In this document: positions 1 through 7,150 of the stretch, one piece after another
Numbering within the stretch: position 1 is the stretch's first letter
How the letters are laid out: each line of letters opens with the position of its first letter
Source: Alkalihalobacillus pseudalcaliphilus
GTDB taxonomy: Bacteria; Bacillota; Bacilli; Bacillales; Bacillaceae_D
NCBI RefSeq assembly: GCF_028610675.1
Contig: NZ_JAQQWS010000020.1
Span: 1 to 39,854, forward strand
Length of the DNA: 39,854 nucleotides
Reading direction: 5' to 3'
Position numbers and translations under genes: made by a program
Notes under the pieces: generated by a model
What the model saw: only the letters and a program-made list of their open reading frames with translations
Databases searched by the model: none
What the model was told of the DNA's origin: nothing

Positions 1-213
1 AGAAAATGTGACTAACAATTGACGAGATACCTTGTATCTCTTTAATTCGCTTGGCTTTTGTTCAGTTTTCAAAGAACCTGTATCGCTCTGACAGCGACTT
101 GATAAGTGTAACATCTTTGTAATTTGATGTCAACGACTTTTTTCGTTGTTATTCAGCTTTATTCGCTTCGTAACGACAAGAAATAATATAACATTTCTAT
201 TTAGCTTTGACAA
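1..213 (-). promoter_or_regulatory. rRNA operon tandem promoters P1/P2 and 16S leader (reads off left edge)
   Basis: Two sigma-A promoters point left. P1 has -35 TTGTCA (208-213), a 17-bp spacer and -10 TATATT (185-190). P2 has -35 TTGACA (128-133), a 17-bp spacer and -10 TACACT (105-110). The transcript then runs into a boxA-like stretch CTTTGAAAACTGAAC (about 61-75), which in Bacillus lies in rrn leaders and spacers just before the mature rRNA. The tandem P1/P2 layout and this motif match Bacillus rrn operons, so a 16S gene probably starts just beyond position 1. The rRNA itself is not in the window. A contig break at an rRNA repeat would explain the edge. Confidence 0.85.
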
Positions 214-256
214 TAGTTTTTCTAAAATAATTTTTCTTTTTTTATCAAAACAATAA

Positions 257-394
257 TCAGCACATATCCACCAGCGTAAATAAAGCTGCGCTAACGCAAC
301 TAATAAGCATGAAAAGAGTATCCATAGATTCTGGAGCAGCACTTATTCGACTAATTTGACCATTACCCAAAGCACTCGCTATTTCAATAGTACT
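257..394 (-). pseudogene. possible remnant of a small membrane-protein ORF upstream of the rrn promoters
   Basis: A 45-codon open frame on the minus strand ends in TGA at 257-259. Its C-terminal half is hydrophobic (MDTLFMLISCVSAALFTLVD). It has no ATG, GTG or TTG start at a sensible place and no ribosome-binding site, and a stop codon lies directly before it at 395-397. It may be the tail of a decayed gene that once preceded the rrn operon. I do not recognise the family, and it could be chance. Confidence 0.2.
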
Positions 395-444
395 TTAGAT
401 CACATTAAATAAAAAATCTCATACCCAAGTAAATAAGTATCCAT

Positions 445-472
445 TTATTATTATTATTATTATTATTATTAT
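445..472. repeat. (TTA)n trinucleotide microsatellite, about nine units
   Basis: An uninterrupted run of TTA/ATT triplets lies in a non-coding gap. The rest of 395-670 shows no gene that I can support. Such a run is prone to slippage, so its length may differ between strains. Confidence 0.9.
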
Positions 473-669
473 GCGTAAACACAAGAGCCAGCCATCTCAC
501 TCTACAACTCAAGTGAAATTCCAAACGCCTGTTCACTTACTATATGACTCTCCACAAAGTATTACGAAGTTTCAATTCAACTCTTCACAGATAGCCCTTT
601 ATAAAAACATTTAACTTTTCATCCTAAATGTTTTTCTTCTATATAAAAATGAATCATCATCCCGCAAAC

Positions 670-890
670 GGAACTAGAACGTATACCACCACCAACAAAT
701 ATGAAAGTCTTGTTTGGCTCTTTAACTTGTGGAACTTCATTCAATTTGCTTTTGTTATTTTCATTTTTGAAGAATGGTATTGGATAGCTTTTGTGAACAT
801 GAGAATTAGCAATAAGCCAGCGGAAGAAAACATGCGGAGACTCCAACTAACTTCAAGGCACATCCTATCGCCCCTAAGTACACTTTCATA
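670..890 (-). repeat. composite dispersed repeat, copy A (peptide-like part plus palindrome remnant)
   Basis: Read on the minus strand, this copy keeps the end of the GC-rich palindrome (GGAGTCTCCGCATG near 826-841), then a stretch that translates with KLNEVPQVKEP and TFIFVGG, as in the copies at 22261 and 25255. Its right end (868-889) shares a 22-bp identical block with copy E at 36099-36120. An ORF of 75 codons can be drawn at 619-846, but no ribosome-binding site is evident, so I treat it as a repeat and not a gene. Confidence 0.7.
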
Positions 891-953
891 TAAAATAAAA
901 ACCGCCTCCCTTTATAAAAAGAGAAGCAGTTTATCAGTTCATTCTATTTTCTA

Positions 954-2264
954 CTATTTAAGGAAAATGAAATACAATAAGAAAACCACAAACAATCCAT
1001 ACATAATCGGGTGAACTTCCTTACCCTTACCTTTAAAAATCATCGTAATTGGGTAGAAAATAAAACCCATCGCAATACCTGTTGCAATACTATACGTTAA
1101 TGGCATACCTAAAACAACAAAGAATGCAGGAATTGCAACTTCTAAACGATTCCAATCAATTTGCTTAAGAGCAGAAGCCATCATAACCCCTACTAAAATC
1201 AAAGCAGGTCCAGTAACAGCCGGTGTTACGACCGTCAAAAGTGGAGAGAAAAATAAAGCAACGATGAAAAATAAAGCTGTTATAACAGATGTAAAACCTG
1301 TACGTCCACCTGCACCTACACCCGAAGCTGATTCAACATAAGAAGTTGTCGTTGACGTACCTAAAATAGCCCCAATTGGCGTCGCCGTCGAGTCAGCAAG
1401 TAAAGCACGCCCTGCACGTGGCAACTTATTATCCTTTATAAAACCAGCTTGGTTCGCTACACCATATAAGGTACCTGCTGTATCAAAGAAATCTACAAAT
1501 AAGAAAGTTAAAATAACAATTAATAATTGCAAAGTAAAAACATCAGACCATTCAATATTAAACAGTTGACCAAAAGTTGGCTCCAAGCTCGGGATAGGAG
1601 CAACAATGGCATCAGGTGTATTAATAATACCAAAAATCATACCGACAATTGCAGTAACAATCATTCCAAAGAAAATTCCACCTTTTAAACCAATCACTAA
1701 AAAAACAACCGTAATAACTAAACCAAAAATAGTAAGTAAAGCCATAGGTTCAGCTAAATTACCGAAAGTAACAATTGTTGCTTCATCAGATTGAATTAAA
1801 CCTGTATTCTGTAAACCAATAAAGGCAATAAAAAGACCGATACCCGCACCTGCTGCATATTTCATCTCCGCAGGAATTGCATTAATAATCGTTTCACGGA
1901 TATTACTAATAGAAAGAATCATAAATAAGATACCAGAACAAAATACTCCAAATAAAGCAACTTGCCAAGGGATACCCATTCCAATGACAACTGAGAACGT
2001 GAAGAATGCATTTAGCCCCATACCTGGTGCTAAGGCGATTGGATAATTAGCAAGTATACCCATTAATAGAGTCGCTAATGCTGCCGATAAAGCTGTAGCA
2101 ACAAACACGGCTTCTGCATCCATTCCAGCAATAGCAAGCATTTCTGGATTCACAAACAAAATATAAGCCATAGCTAAAAATGTCGTCATCCCCGCTACTG
2201 ATTCTGTACGTAAATCGGTATTATTCTCCTTAAACTTAAAGAACTTTGCGATACGTTCCAACAT
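954..2264 (-). CDS. pbuG: NCS2 (AzgA-type) hypoxanthine/guanine permease
   Basis: A 436-aa polytopic membrane protein of the nucleobase:cation symporter-2 family, AzgA-like branch, importing hypoxanthine and guanine. Visible family marks are GMGLNAFFTF near the N terminus, FDTAGTL in the middle and the conserved STTTSYVESASGV segment, amid about 12 hydrophobic helices. Length is close to that of B. subtilis PbuG (about 440 aa). ATG start with GAGGAGG seven bases upstream. The leader carries a guanine riboswitch and terminator (2311-2504), which fits a purine salvage importer shut down when guanine is plentiful. In B. subtilis pbuG follows guaA directly. Here the two are separated by the island at 2614-9420. 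Purine specificity is inferred from family and riboswitch. Confidence 0.9.
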   Translation of the reverse strand: MLERIAKFFKFKENNTDLRTESVAGMTTFLAMAYILFVNPEMLAIAGMDAEAVFVATALSAALATLLMGILANYPIALAPGMGLNAFFTFSVVIGMGIPWQVALFGVFCSGILFMILSISNIRETIINAIPAEMKYAAGAGIGLFIAFIGLQNTGLIQSDEATIVTFGNLAEPMALLTIFGLVITVVFLVIGLKGGIFFGMIVTAIVGMIFGIINTPDAIVAPIPSLEPTFGQLFNIEWSDVFTLQLLIVILTFLFVDFFDTAGTLYGVANQAGFIKDNKLPRAGRALLADSTATPIGAILGTSTTTSYVESASGVGAGGRTGFTSVITALFFIVALFFSPLLTVVTPAVTGPALILVGVMMASALKQIDWNRLEVAIPAFFVVLGMPLTYSIATGIAMGFIFYPITMIFKGKGKEVHPIMYGLFVVFLLYFIFLK

Positions 2265-2310
2265 ATTTCCTCCTCATCATCATGACACATGCACCGCTCG
2301 GACTTTTCAA

Positions 2311-2350
2311 GAAAATATAAAAAGCTCCGAGCAAGAATCTACCCGAAGCT
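2311..2350 (-). terminator. riboswitch-controlled terminator before pbuG
   Basis: On the minus strand AGCTTCGGG (2342-2350) pairs with CTCGGAGCT (2320-2328) through nine pairs, two of them G-T, followed by a T-rich tail (TTTTATATTTTC). An alternative hairpin (GCTCGGA with TCCGAGC, about 2295-2332) shares the same 3' strand and could compete with it. The position between aptamer and start codon marks it as the expression platform of the guanine riboswitch. Confidence 0.65.
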
Positions 2351-2437
2351 ACGAATTTCGACAATTTTCATGCATGCACATACAAAATGGAAATAAAAAG
2401 TCACCTTATTGTATTCACATATATAAAGACTGGTAAA

Positions 2438-2504
2438 ATCGTAGTCAAGCTATTTACGGTAGCTCGGTAGAGACTTGCAGACCTTATCCCTGCAGTTATA
2501 CGAT
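2438..2504 (-). promoter_or_regulatory. guanine-class purine riboswitch aptamer upstream of pbuG
   Basis: The purine aptamer core is readable: P1 ATCGTA/TACGAT, P2 around CTGCAG/CTGCAAG, the J2/3 block TCTACC, the L3 block CCGTAAAT and the 3' junction GACTACG. The base at the specificity position is C, as in guanine/hypoxanthine aptamers (adenine aptamers have T). P1's 3' strand and following bases (2435-2444) can instead pair with 2349-2358, next to the terminator stem, which may be a long-range antiterminator. Confidence 0.9.
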
Positions 2505-2613
2505 ATGATGCTTTCTAATTAAAACTTTTATATATTAGAAGTTTATCAATCAGTCTTATTTCTGTCAACGAAAAATCCGAACATTTTTTAAATAGACGTA
2601 AAGGATCGTTCGT

Positions 2614-2629
2614 TTACTCCCACTCAATT
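2614..2629 (-). other. displaced guaA 3'-end / attachment-site remnant (distal att)
   Basis: On the minus strand these bases and those just upstream read PPIIEWE-stop, a copy of the GuaA C terminus (PPATIEWE-stop at 9405). The two sites match at 13 of 16 positions and share the exact core TCCCACTC in the plus orientation. Integration into the 3' end of guaA is a known habit of Gram-positive genomic islands and leaves such a displaced end at the far boundary. Confidence 0.7.
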
Positions 2630-2773
2630 ATCGGTGGGCTACCTAGAACCCTTGGCATCATTGCTTTCAAGTGAATTTCTTCTGCTTATGGTAGGGTTTT
2701 GGAAGGGAATCAATTCCATCTTCATGTGTTAATCTTCATTATAATCATATAAGTTTTCTTAGTGAAATTGAAC

Positions 2774-3040
2774 TTAATATTCCCTGCCCATTTTTTCAGC
2801 AAGTACTTTTAGCTTAACGTCAAATGAAAGAATCTTTGTAAACAGACTGGTTTCTATTCTTCCACGTAAGACTTCATCAACCACTATATTTTGATTTCCA
2901 TATTCACCTTTCAAAAGACCTAGGAAACGTTTGATGATAAACCCCCTATAGTATTGTAGAATCTGATTAATCGCTTTTGTGTCAACATCTACAGCCTTTA
3001 CAATCAGTGAAAATGAAATTCTAGGATATTGCGTTTTCAA
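2774..3040 (-). CDS. HTH_16-type helix-turn-helix protein of Tn916/Tn1549-like elements
   Basis: An 88-aa protein resembling the small helix-turn-helix proteins (HTH_16 type) of Tn916/Tn1549-family conjugative elements, which take part in element gene regulation. The family pattern AINQILQYYRGFI near residues 24-36 and, further on, EYGNQNIVVDEVLRGRIETSL are typical. Start is TTG at 3040, overlapping the stop of the upstream sigma-like remnant (TTGA), so translational coupling was likely. The usual downstream xis/int genes are not recognisable. With its partner broken, this gene is probably a relic. Family assignment is from memory of the motif pattern. Confidence 0.7.
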   Translation of the reverse strand: MKTQYPRISFSLIVKAVDVDTKAINQILQYYRGFIIKRFLGLLKGEYGNQNIVVDEVLRGRIETSLFTKILSFDVKLKVLAEKMGREY

Positions 3041-3210
3041 TCTTCAAATCCCTCCATAAACTTTTTTATTAAGGCTAGTCCACTTTTTCTGTTTCGATAG
3101 ACGGTAGAACGGTTCTGCAATTTCTGAATCACTCATATCCATGAAATAATACATCAGTATAATCAAACTGATGTTCAATTTTTGTTTGAAAAGAAGATGG
3201 TTTCATTTTT
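3037..3210 (-). pseudogene. frameshifted sigma-70 family (region 4) protein of a conjugative element
   Basis: Two frames carry successive parts of a sigma-70 region 4 domain. The first reads LNISLIILMYYFMDMSDSEIAE, split here as the helix before the HTH (LIILMYYFMDM) and its first HTH helix (SDSEIAE). The second reads NRSTVYRNRKSGLALIKKF and ends MEGFED-stop at 3037. The join, near GAAATTGCAGAACCG on the minus strand, lacks bases relative to the expected E-I-A-x-L-Q-N-R order. An 8-bp deletion between short direct repeats would explain it. The 5' part is missing or unrecognisable. Similar to the sigma-like gene that precedes HTH_16 genes in Tn916-type elements. Confidence 0.7.
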
Positions 3211-3312
3211 CTGACCCCCTTTCTTGTCATGAAAGGCAGTGAGCCTTGCTCGTTTATCTCCCTTCACAATTACCCTCAATCCGAAAGGGGGATTTGTTGC
3301 ATTTCTGGTAAA

Positions 3313-3352
3313 AAAACACATAAGCAGACTCTTTCATCTGTTTATGTGTTTT
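3313..3352. terminator. strong AT-rich hairpin, possible bidirectional terminator
   Basis: AAAACACATAA-G-CAGA (3313-3328) pairs with TCTG-T-TTATGTGTTTT (3337-3352), a 16-bp stem with one G-T pair and an 8-base loop. It lies upstream of the sigma-like remnant and downstream of the ABC operon. The flanking A and T runs would allow termination in either direction. Confidence 0.5.
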
Positions 3353-3542
3353 ACTAAATCGTTCTATATGTATAGAAAAACTATATCTATGGATATCTTA
3401 TCCGAAGTGAGAAAAAAATCTTTTTTTGATAGGTTTCAAAAAGCAAATATTGTTGTCTAACAATATATTGCAGACGACTACCTCCTAGAAGCCGCCATTT
3501 CGTAAAAAATGTGTTTAAACCTTCCCCGTAGATTTCCGTATA

Positions 3543-3575
3543 AAAAGAGAAACGACGGTAATTTAAACCGTCGTC
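3543..3575 (-). terminator. terminator of the ABC exporter operon
   Basis: On the minus strand ACGACGGT pairs with ACCGTCGT (3552-3559 and 3567-3574), followed by TTTCTCTTTTT. It lies about 90 bases after the last gene of the TetR/ABC operon, where a terminator is expected. Confidence 0.65.
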
Positions 3576-3663
3576 TGAGAAATAATATATATACCTTGAG
3601 TGTACGAAAATCGTACTACCAGATAATGGTTTTTTTTACTAACCTCATTACTTTTTCTTTGTG

Positions 3664-3942
3664 TTATTTAAGCAATTTACTATTTTTATAATTTTTCACA
3701 TTAGTTACTAGCATAATAAGTCCAGCTACCAATCCACTAGCTCCTAGAACACCTTTTCCTAATGTAACTCCTATTAAACCCACACATAAAATACCTGTTC
3801 CTATGGAAGTTCCAATCACTGAACCTATGCGTGTGGCTTTGGATGGACGAGTTAATTTCTTTGCGGTTTCCCATGATTTACCAACATTATCTTTTGAAAT
3901 CTCTTTTGATAAGTTCACCATTTTTTCATTATAATTTTTCAT
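3664..3942 (-). CDS. small glycine-rich membrane protein of unknown function, last gene of ABC operon
   Basis: A 92-aa protein if started at the ATG at 3942, which has GGAGA eight bases upstream. An ATG at 3957 would add five residues but has no ribosome-binding site. The N-terminal half is charged and soluble (KEISKDNVGKSWETAKKL). The C-terminal half is a glycine-patterned hydrophobic stretch (GTSIGTGILCVGLIGVTLG and on) that could form two helices. I do not recognise the family. It follows the 61-aa membrane gene by 19 bases and is probably co-transcribed with the ABC exporter. An immunity or accessory role is possible but not shown. Confidence 0.55.
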   Translation of the reverse strand: MKNYNEKMVNLSKEISKDNVGKSWETAKKLTRPSKATRIGSVIGTSIGTGILCVGLIGVTLGKGVLGASGLVAGLIMLVTNVKNYKNSKLLK

Positions 3943-3961
3943 AATATAATTCTCCATTCAA

Positions 3962-4147
3962 TTATAATATTCCATTTTTATTAACAATGGCACTAATTAT
4001 CGCACAGATTCCAAGTACAATTGTTAGCCAACCCCATTTTCTATTTTGGGGTTTGTTTCTCGTAACAAATAAAACAATTACACCTGTTATAATTAATATT
4101 GTTGCAACAATGATAGCTATAAGAACGGCAGTTGGAGTAAATGCCAT
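3962..4147 (-). CDS. 61-aa two-helix membrane protein of unknown function in ABC operon
   Basis: A 61-aa protein with two hydrophobic segments (residues about 7-28 and 40-55) separated by a short basic loop (RNKPQNRKWG). The ATG overlaps the TAA of the permease gene (TAATG), and GGAGG lies seven bases upstream inside the permease end, so translation is likely coupled. I do not recognise the family. Its place, directly after the permease and before another small membrane gene, suggests an accessory subunit or self-protection factor of the exporter. That is inference from context. Confidence 0.65.
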   Translation of the reverse strand: MAFTPTAVLIAIIVATILIITGVIVLFVTRNKPQNRKWGWLTIVLGICAIISAIVNKNGIL

Positions 4148-4854
4148 TATTCTACCTCCATTTCATCAACTTTATTTGACAATTCAGTCATAATAAATAC
4201 TGTTACAATAATACCGATACCACAAATAAATAAACCTGATAAGACATGATTAGTACTAATAACAGCGTTACCATAGGTAGCACTTAGGATAAAAGCTGTT
4301 ATCAGTGTTGTTGGAATAGATTTTTTGATAAATCCAATCCTCATAGATACAATTCCAATTCCACCAACAGCCAGAATAGCCATTGCCAGCATTTGAAGTG
4401 TAGAGATAACGATTTCTTTTGACATAACATCCTGTAGAACAATAGGCGAAATAGATTCCGTTATGCTAAATACAATGTATGGTATTGAAGTACAAATGAG
4501 CATAGATATGGAGGTAAACATAACCACTAAAAGCAACTTTGCCAACAATATTTTCCTTCGACTGATAGGGTATGAAAAAAGCAATGCGACTCTTTTGCCT
4601 TTATATTCGCTTATTATTAAACGGGAATATATAACAGCTGACATAATACTAAATATAATCAGGCTGATCGTTCCTGTAAAACGAAAAATATTTGTGTAAT
4701 TATGAAATTGAATTTCGTACGCTCCACTCTCGACTTGTGCTACATACGCTACAAAATATGTGAATACTAGTAATATAAGAAAGGTAATCAAACTTGCCAT
4801 TACATAAGTACGAAAATTATTTCGTTTAAGCTCTAAGCTAATAAGTTTCAGCAT
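4147..4854 (-). CDS. ABC-2 type transporter permease
   Basis: A 235-aa permease of the ABC-2 type with about six hydrophobic segments, first one near residues 15-40. Start chosen at the ATG at 4854 (MLKLISLELKRN) because GGAGGAA lies seven bases upstream. A longer frame from a GTG at 4869 has no site of its own. The start overlaps the end of the ATPase gene by 17 bases. It carries YSRLIISEYKGKRVALLFSYPISRR near residues 65-90, the cytoplasmic segment typical of peptide or drug exporters of this class that contacts the ATPase. The substrate is unknown. BcrB- and lantibiotic-immunity-type permeases have the same architecture. Confidence 0.8.
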   Translation of the reverse strand: MLKLISLELKRNNFRTYVMASLITFLILLVFTYFVAYVAQVESGAYEIQFHNYTNIFRFTGTISLIIFSIMSAVIYSRLIISEYKGKRVALLFSYPISRRKILLAKLLLVVMFTSISMLICTSIPYIVFSITESISPIVLQDVMSKEIVISTLQMLAMAILAVGGIGIVSMRIGFIKKSIPTTLITAFILSATYGNAVISTNHVLSGLFICGIGIIVTVFIMTELSNKVDEMEVE

Positions 4855-5581
4855 ATTTATTTCCTCCACTCATTACATGGAAGAAATAATCCTCCAGCCT
4901 TACATCATACTGTTTTTTTATTTTCGGTAAGGAAACCTCTAGTAAAACTGTTCCATTCACAAGAACGCCTATCATATCTGCAAGGTGTTCAATTTCACTT
5001 AGGATATGACTTGATAACAAGATGGTCATTCCATTATTTCTAGTCAGTTCAATGAACAAGTTTCGCATATCTCGTATCCCCATAGGATCAAGTCCATTTA
5101 TTGGCTCGTCTAAAATCAATATTTGAGGTTTGTGAATAAATGCTCTTGCAATGCCCAATCGCTGTCTCATACCGAGTGAAAATTTCCCAACCGGTTTTTT
5201 ATCCGTTCCATCTAATCCAACCATATCAAGTGCTTCGAACACTCCAAAACCTTTCGTATTCATATAAGCAAGGTGAATTTTTAAGTTATCAATCGCTGAT
5301 AAATGCTCATAAAAAGTTGGAGCTTCAATTAAACTTCCAATCTCTTTTAGTATTTTTTTCCGTTCTTTTTTAACATCCATATCCATAATTTTAACTGTCC
5401 CATTTGTAGGAGAAAGCAAGCCAATAATGATTTTGAATATTGTTGTTTTACCAGAGCCATTTGCACCTAAAAAACCATAAATAGAACCATGCGGTACGTT
5501 CATATTACAGTCATTAATAATTAAAGTGTCAGCAAAAGATTTAGAAAGGTTACTTATTTTTATAGCCATGTTACTTTCCAT
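4838..5581 (-). CDS. ABC transporter ATP-binding protein (BcrA-like)
   Basis: A 247-aa ATPase. Walker A GANGSGKT is at residues 39-46, the signature SLGMRQ at 135-140, Walker B ILILDEP at 154-160 with the catalytic Glu, and the switch His at 192 (SSHILSEIEHL). All catalytic parts are present, so the subunit looks active. Start ATG at 5581 with GGGAGAG upstream, 14 bases after the TetR gene. It should energise the permease encoded next. BcrA-like proteins of this size export or protect against peptide antibiotics, but the substrate here cannot be read from sequence. Confidence 0.9.
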   Translation of the reverse strand: MESNMAIKISNLSKSFADTLIINDCNMNVPHGSIYGFLGANGSGKTTIFKIIIGLLSPTNGTVKIMDMDVKKERKKILKEIGSLIEAPTFYEHLSAIDNLKIHLAYMNTKGFGVFEALDMVGLDGTDKKPVGKFSLGMRQRLGIARAFIHKPQILILDEPINGLDPMGIRDMRNLFIELTRNNGMTILLSSHILSEIEHLADMIGVLVNGTVLLEVSLPKIKKQYDVRLEDYFFHVMSGGNKYAETY

Positions 5582-5595
5582 AATGACTCTCCCAT

Positions 5596-6174
5596 CTATT
5601 CATAAATCTTATCAATAACACTTTCAAGCAGTGTGTTAAATACTTCAAAATGGTCATATCCAATCGTTTCTTTATTTGTAACGACAGAAAGCAGGGCATT
5701 AAATATTCCCATTGCCTTTTGCTTATCCATCTTCAATTGGAGATTAGAGTTAAAAATGGTTTCTAAGATAAAATTGTCGTTGATAATTTGACTTTTTTCC
5801 TTCCATTCCACAGGAGCTCTATTTAAAAAAGTGATAAATTCAGAGCTGTTACGTTGTGAGAGGATATTTGTTTTATCATATTCAAGATATATTTGTTTGA
5901 GCATTATGCAAATATCTTCTTTAGATGGTGTTTTAGTAAACGTTTTTTCAATTAGATATATTAGTCTTTCTTGAATATTGTCCAGTACATTACAAAATAA
6001 TAATTCCTTAGAATCAAAAAACAAATAAAAAGCTCCCTTAGAGATTCCAACTTTCGTACAAAGTTCACCAATATTTGTTTTCTTGTATCCATAGCTGGCC
6101 CAACTTTTTTCACATTCAATAATTAACTTGTCTTTTATGTTGTCTTTTTCCGTTTCAGAAAAACTCCTTACCAC
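5596..6174 (-). CDS. TetR/AcrR family regulator of the ABC exporter operon
   Basis: A 192-aa regulator with an N-terminal TetR DNA-binding domain (residues about 12-58; recognition helix region ISKGAFYLFFDSKE at about 44-57) and a divergent ligand-binding C-terminal part. It is first in the operon, 14 bases ahead of the ATPase. Its promoter holds an 11-bp perfect inverted repeat (6197-6234) just downstream of the -10 box, the natural site for autorepression. It would therefore repress itself and the exporter until a ligand, perhaps the exported compound, binds. Ligand unknown. Confidence 0.85.
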   Translation of the reverse strand: MVRSFSETEKDNIKDKLIIECEKSWASYGYKKTNIGELCTKVGISKGAFYLFFDSKELLFCNVLDNIQERLIYLIEKTFTKTPSKEDICIMLKQIYLEYDKTNILSQRNSSEFITFLNRAPVEWKEKSQIINDNFILETIFNSNLQLKMDKQKAMGIFNALLSVVTNKETIGYDHFEVFNTLLESVIDKIYE

Positions 6175-6196
6175 AGGTTATCCCTCCACCTCCACT

Positions 6197-6264
6197 AAAC
6201 TTATGACCTAAAAAATTTTTTTAGTCATAAGTTTACTTTACTTTTGTTATTGTATTTTTGTCAA
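6197..6264 (-). promoter_or_regulatory. promoter and TetR operator of the ABC exporter operon
   Basis: The -35 TTGACA (6259-6264) and -10 TAAAGT (6235-6240) are 18 bp apart. Directly downstream lies an exact inverted repeat AAACTTATGAC-N16-GTCATAAGTTT (6197-6207 and 6224-6234), covering the likely start of transcription. This is the only strong palindrome upstream of the TetR gene and is its probable operator. Confidence 0.75.
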
Positions 6265-6475
6265 TCAAAAGTTCAATTCTAAAGTATAAATTAAATTTTA
6301 TCTTTTTATATTGCACATTAAAATGGAAAGTCCGCATACAAAAATTAAAATTTTGAATCGTATGTTAAGAAAAATAGGCATATATATAAAGGAGAGCACA
6401 TAACAAGTATGTCTCTCCATCCACAATAACACCCAATAATTAGAAAATAGGTTAAAAATTACTCACTCTTCTTTA

Positions 6476-6657
6476 TCTCAATATGAAACCAATAGTAGGA
6501 AACCTGATTACAAACTTTTGAAAAAATTATCAGATTTGTTTAACGTTTAAATAGACTATCTAATCACTGGAAGGGAATTTAGCCATTCACCTGATGAAAT
6601 GTGGAAAGAAGGTTTAAATCCAAAAACACAAAATCTTTTTACGGAACTTCACGTTTC
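6476..6657 (+). pseudogene. XRE-family repressor pseudogene of a mobile element
   Basis: The plus strand reads QYETNSRKPDYKLLKKL, then SDLFNV, a stop codon (TAA at 6548-6550), then IDYLITGREF and SPDEMWKEGLNPKTQNLF in the same frame. This is the end of an XRE helix-turn-helix domain followed by the linker typical of phage and ICE repressors. The N-terminal part lies in another frame or is lost. The nonsense codon and frameshift make it inactive. The rest of 6241-6880 holds no other gene that I can support. Confidence 0.7.
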
Positions 6658-6842
6658 CTATCTGGCAACTCACGTCATGCCTCACTCAATAAGTCATTCT
6701 CAATACCAACTGATAATTTATTGAGTGTAAAGATTTGAAAGTCAGTTGGATGATTATCTGTTGTCGCAAACTGATTGAGGAGAAATCACCAACATCAGAA
6801 AAAAACAAAAACAATAAGAGACGAATGAACTTAAATTTCTCT

Positions 6843-6891
6843 AAAAAGAGCCGATAAATTGAGACATATTATCCTCAAAATTATCGGCTCT
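6843..6891 (-). terminator. terminator overlapping the end of the KTR gene
   Basis: On the minus strand a long hairpin (AGAGCCGATAATTTTGAG with CTCAATTTATCGGCTCT) is followed by TTTTTAG. The stop codon of the KTR gene (6881-6883) lies inside the 5' arm, so a ribosome reaching the stop would cover part of the stem. Confidence 0.75.
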
Positions 6892-7072
6892 GCGTCTTAG
6901 CGTCTGGCTCTTTAACTATGGTAATTTTATATTTTTTTATATCAACTAAACTTTCTTGCTTACACTTTGGACAGTAAAGAGGAAAACTAATTAATATTGT
7001 ATCTATATATACTTTAGTGCGTGTTTTTGAACGACAAATCGGGCAGTATATCCATTTGCTTTTTTCAATCAT
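6881..7072 (-). CDS. cysteine-rich KTR domain protein (ICE cargo)
   Basis: A 63-aa protein with two CxxC zinc-type motifs, CPIC (residues 10-13) and CPKC (34-37), a KTR motif directly after the first, and the conserved C-terminal tail IVKEPDAKTQSR. This is the cysteine-rich KTR family found next to conjugative transposons of Firmicutes. Biochemical role unknown. It probably binds zinc. ATG with AAGGAT upstream. Its presence supports the view that 2614-9420 is a remnant of a Tn916/Tn1549-like element. Confidence 0.85.
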   Translation of the reverse strand: MIEKSKWIYCPICRSKTRTKVYIDTILISFPLYCPKCKQESLVDIKKYKITIVKEPDAKTQSR

Positions 7073-7150
7073 ATAATCTTATCCTTTTTTATCCTATTTA
7101 CATTCTCACATATAAAGCTGTATCATCGTTTAACAGTTTCTTATATACCT

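Noticed and set aside
619..846. 75-aa minus-strand protein with TFIFVGGG
   Set aside because: Part of the dispersed repeat. No ribosome-binding site is evident, and other copies carry stops or frameshifts.
2295..2332. Hairpin GCTCGGA/TCCGAGC as the pbuG terminator
   Set aside because: No T run follows it on the minus strand. The overlapping stem at 2320-2350 does have one, so this hairpin is better seen as a competitor.
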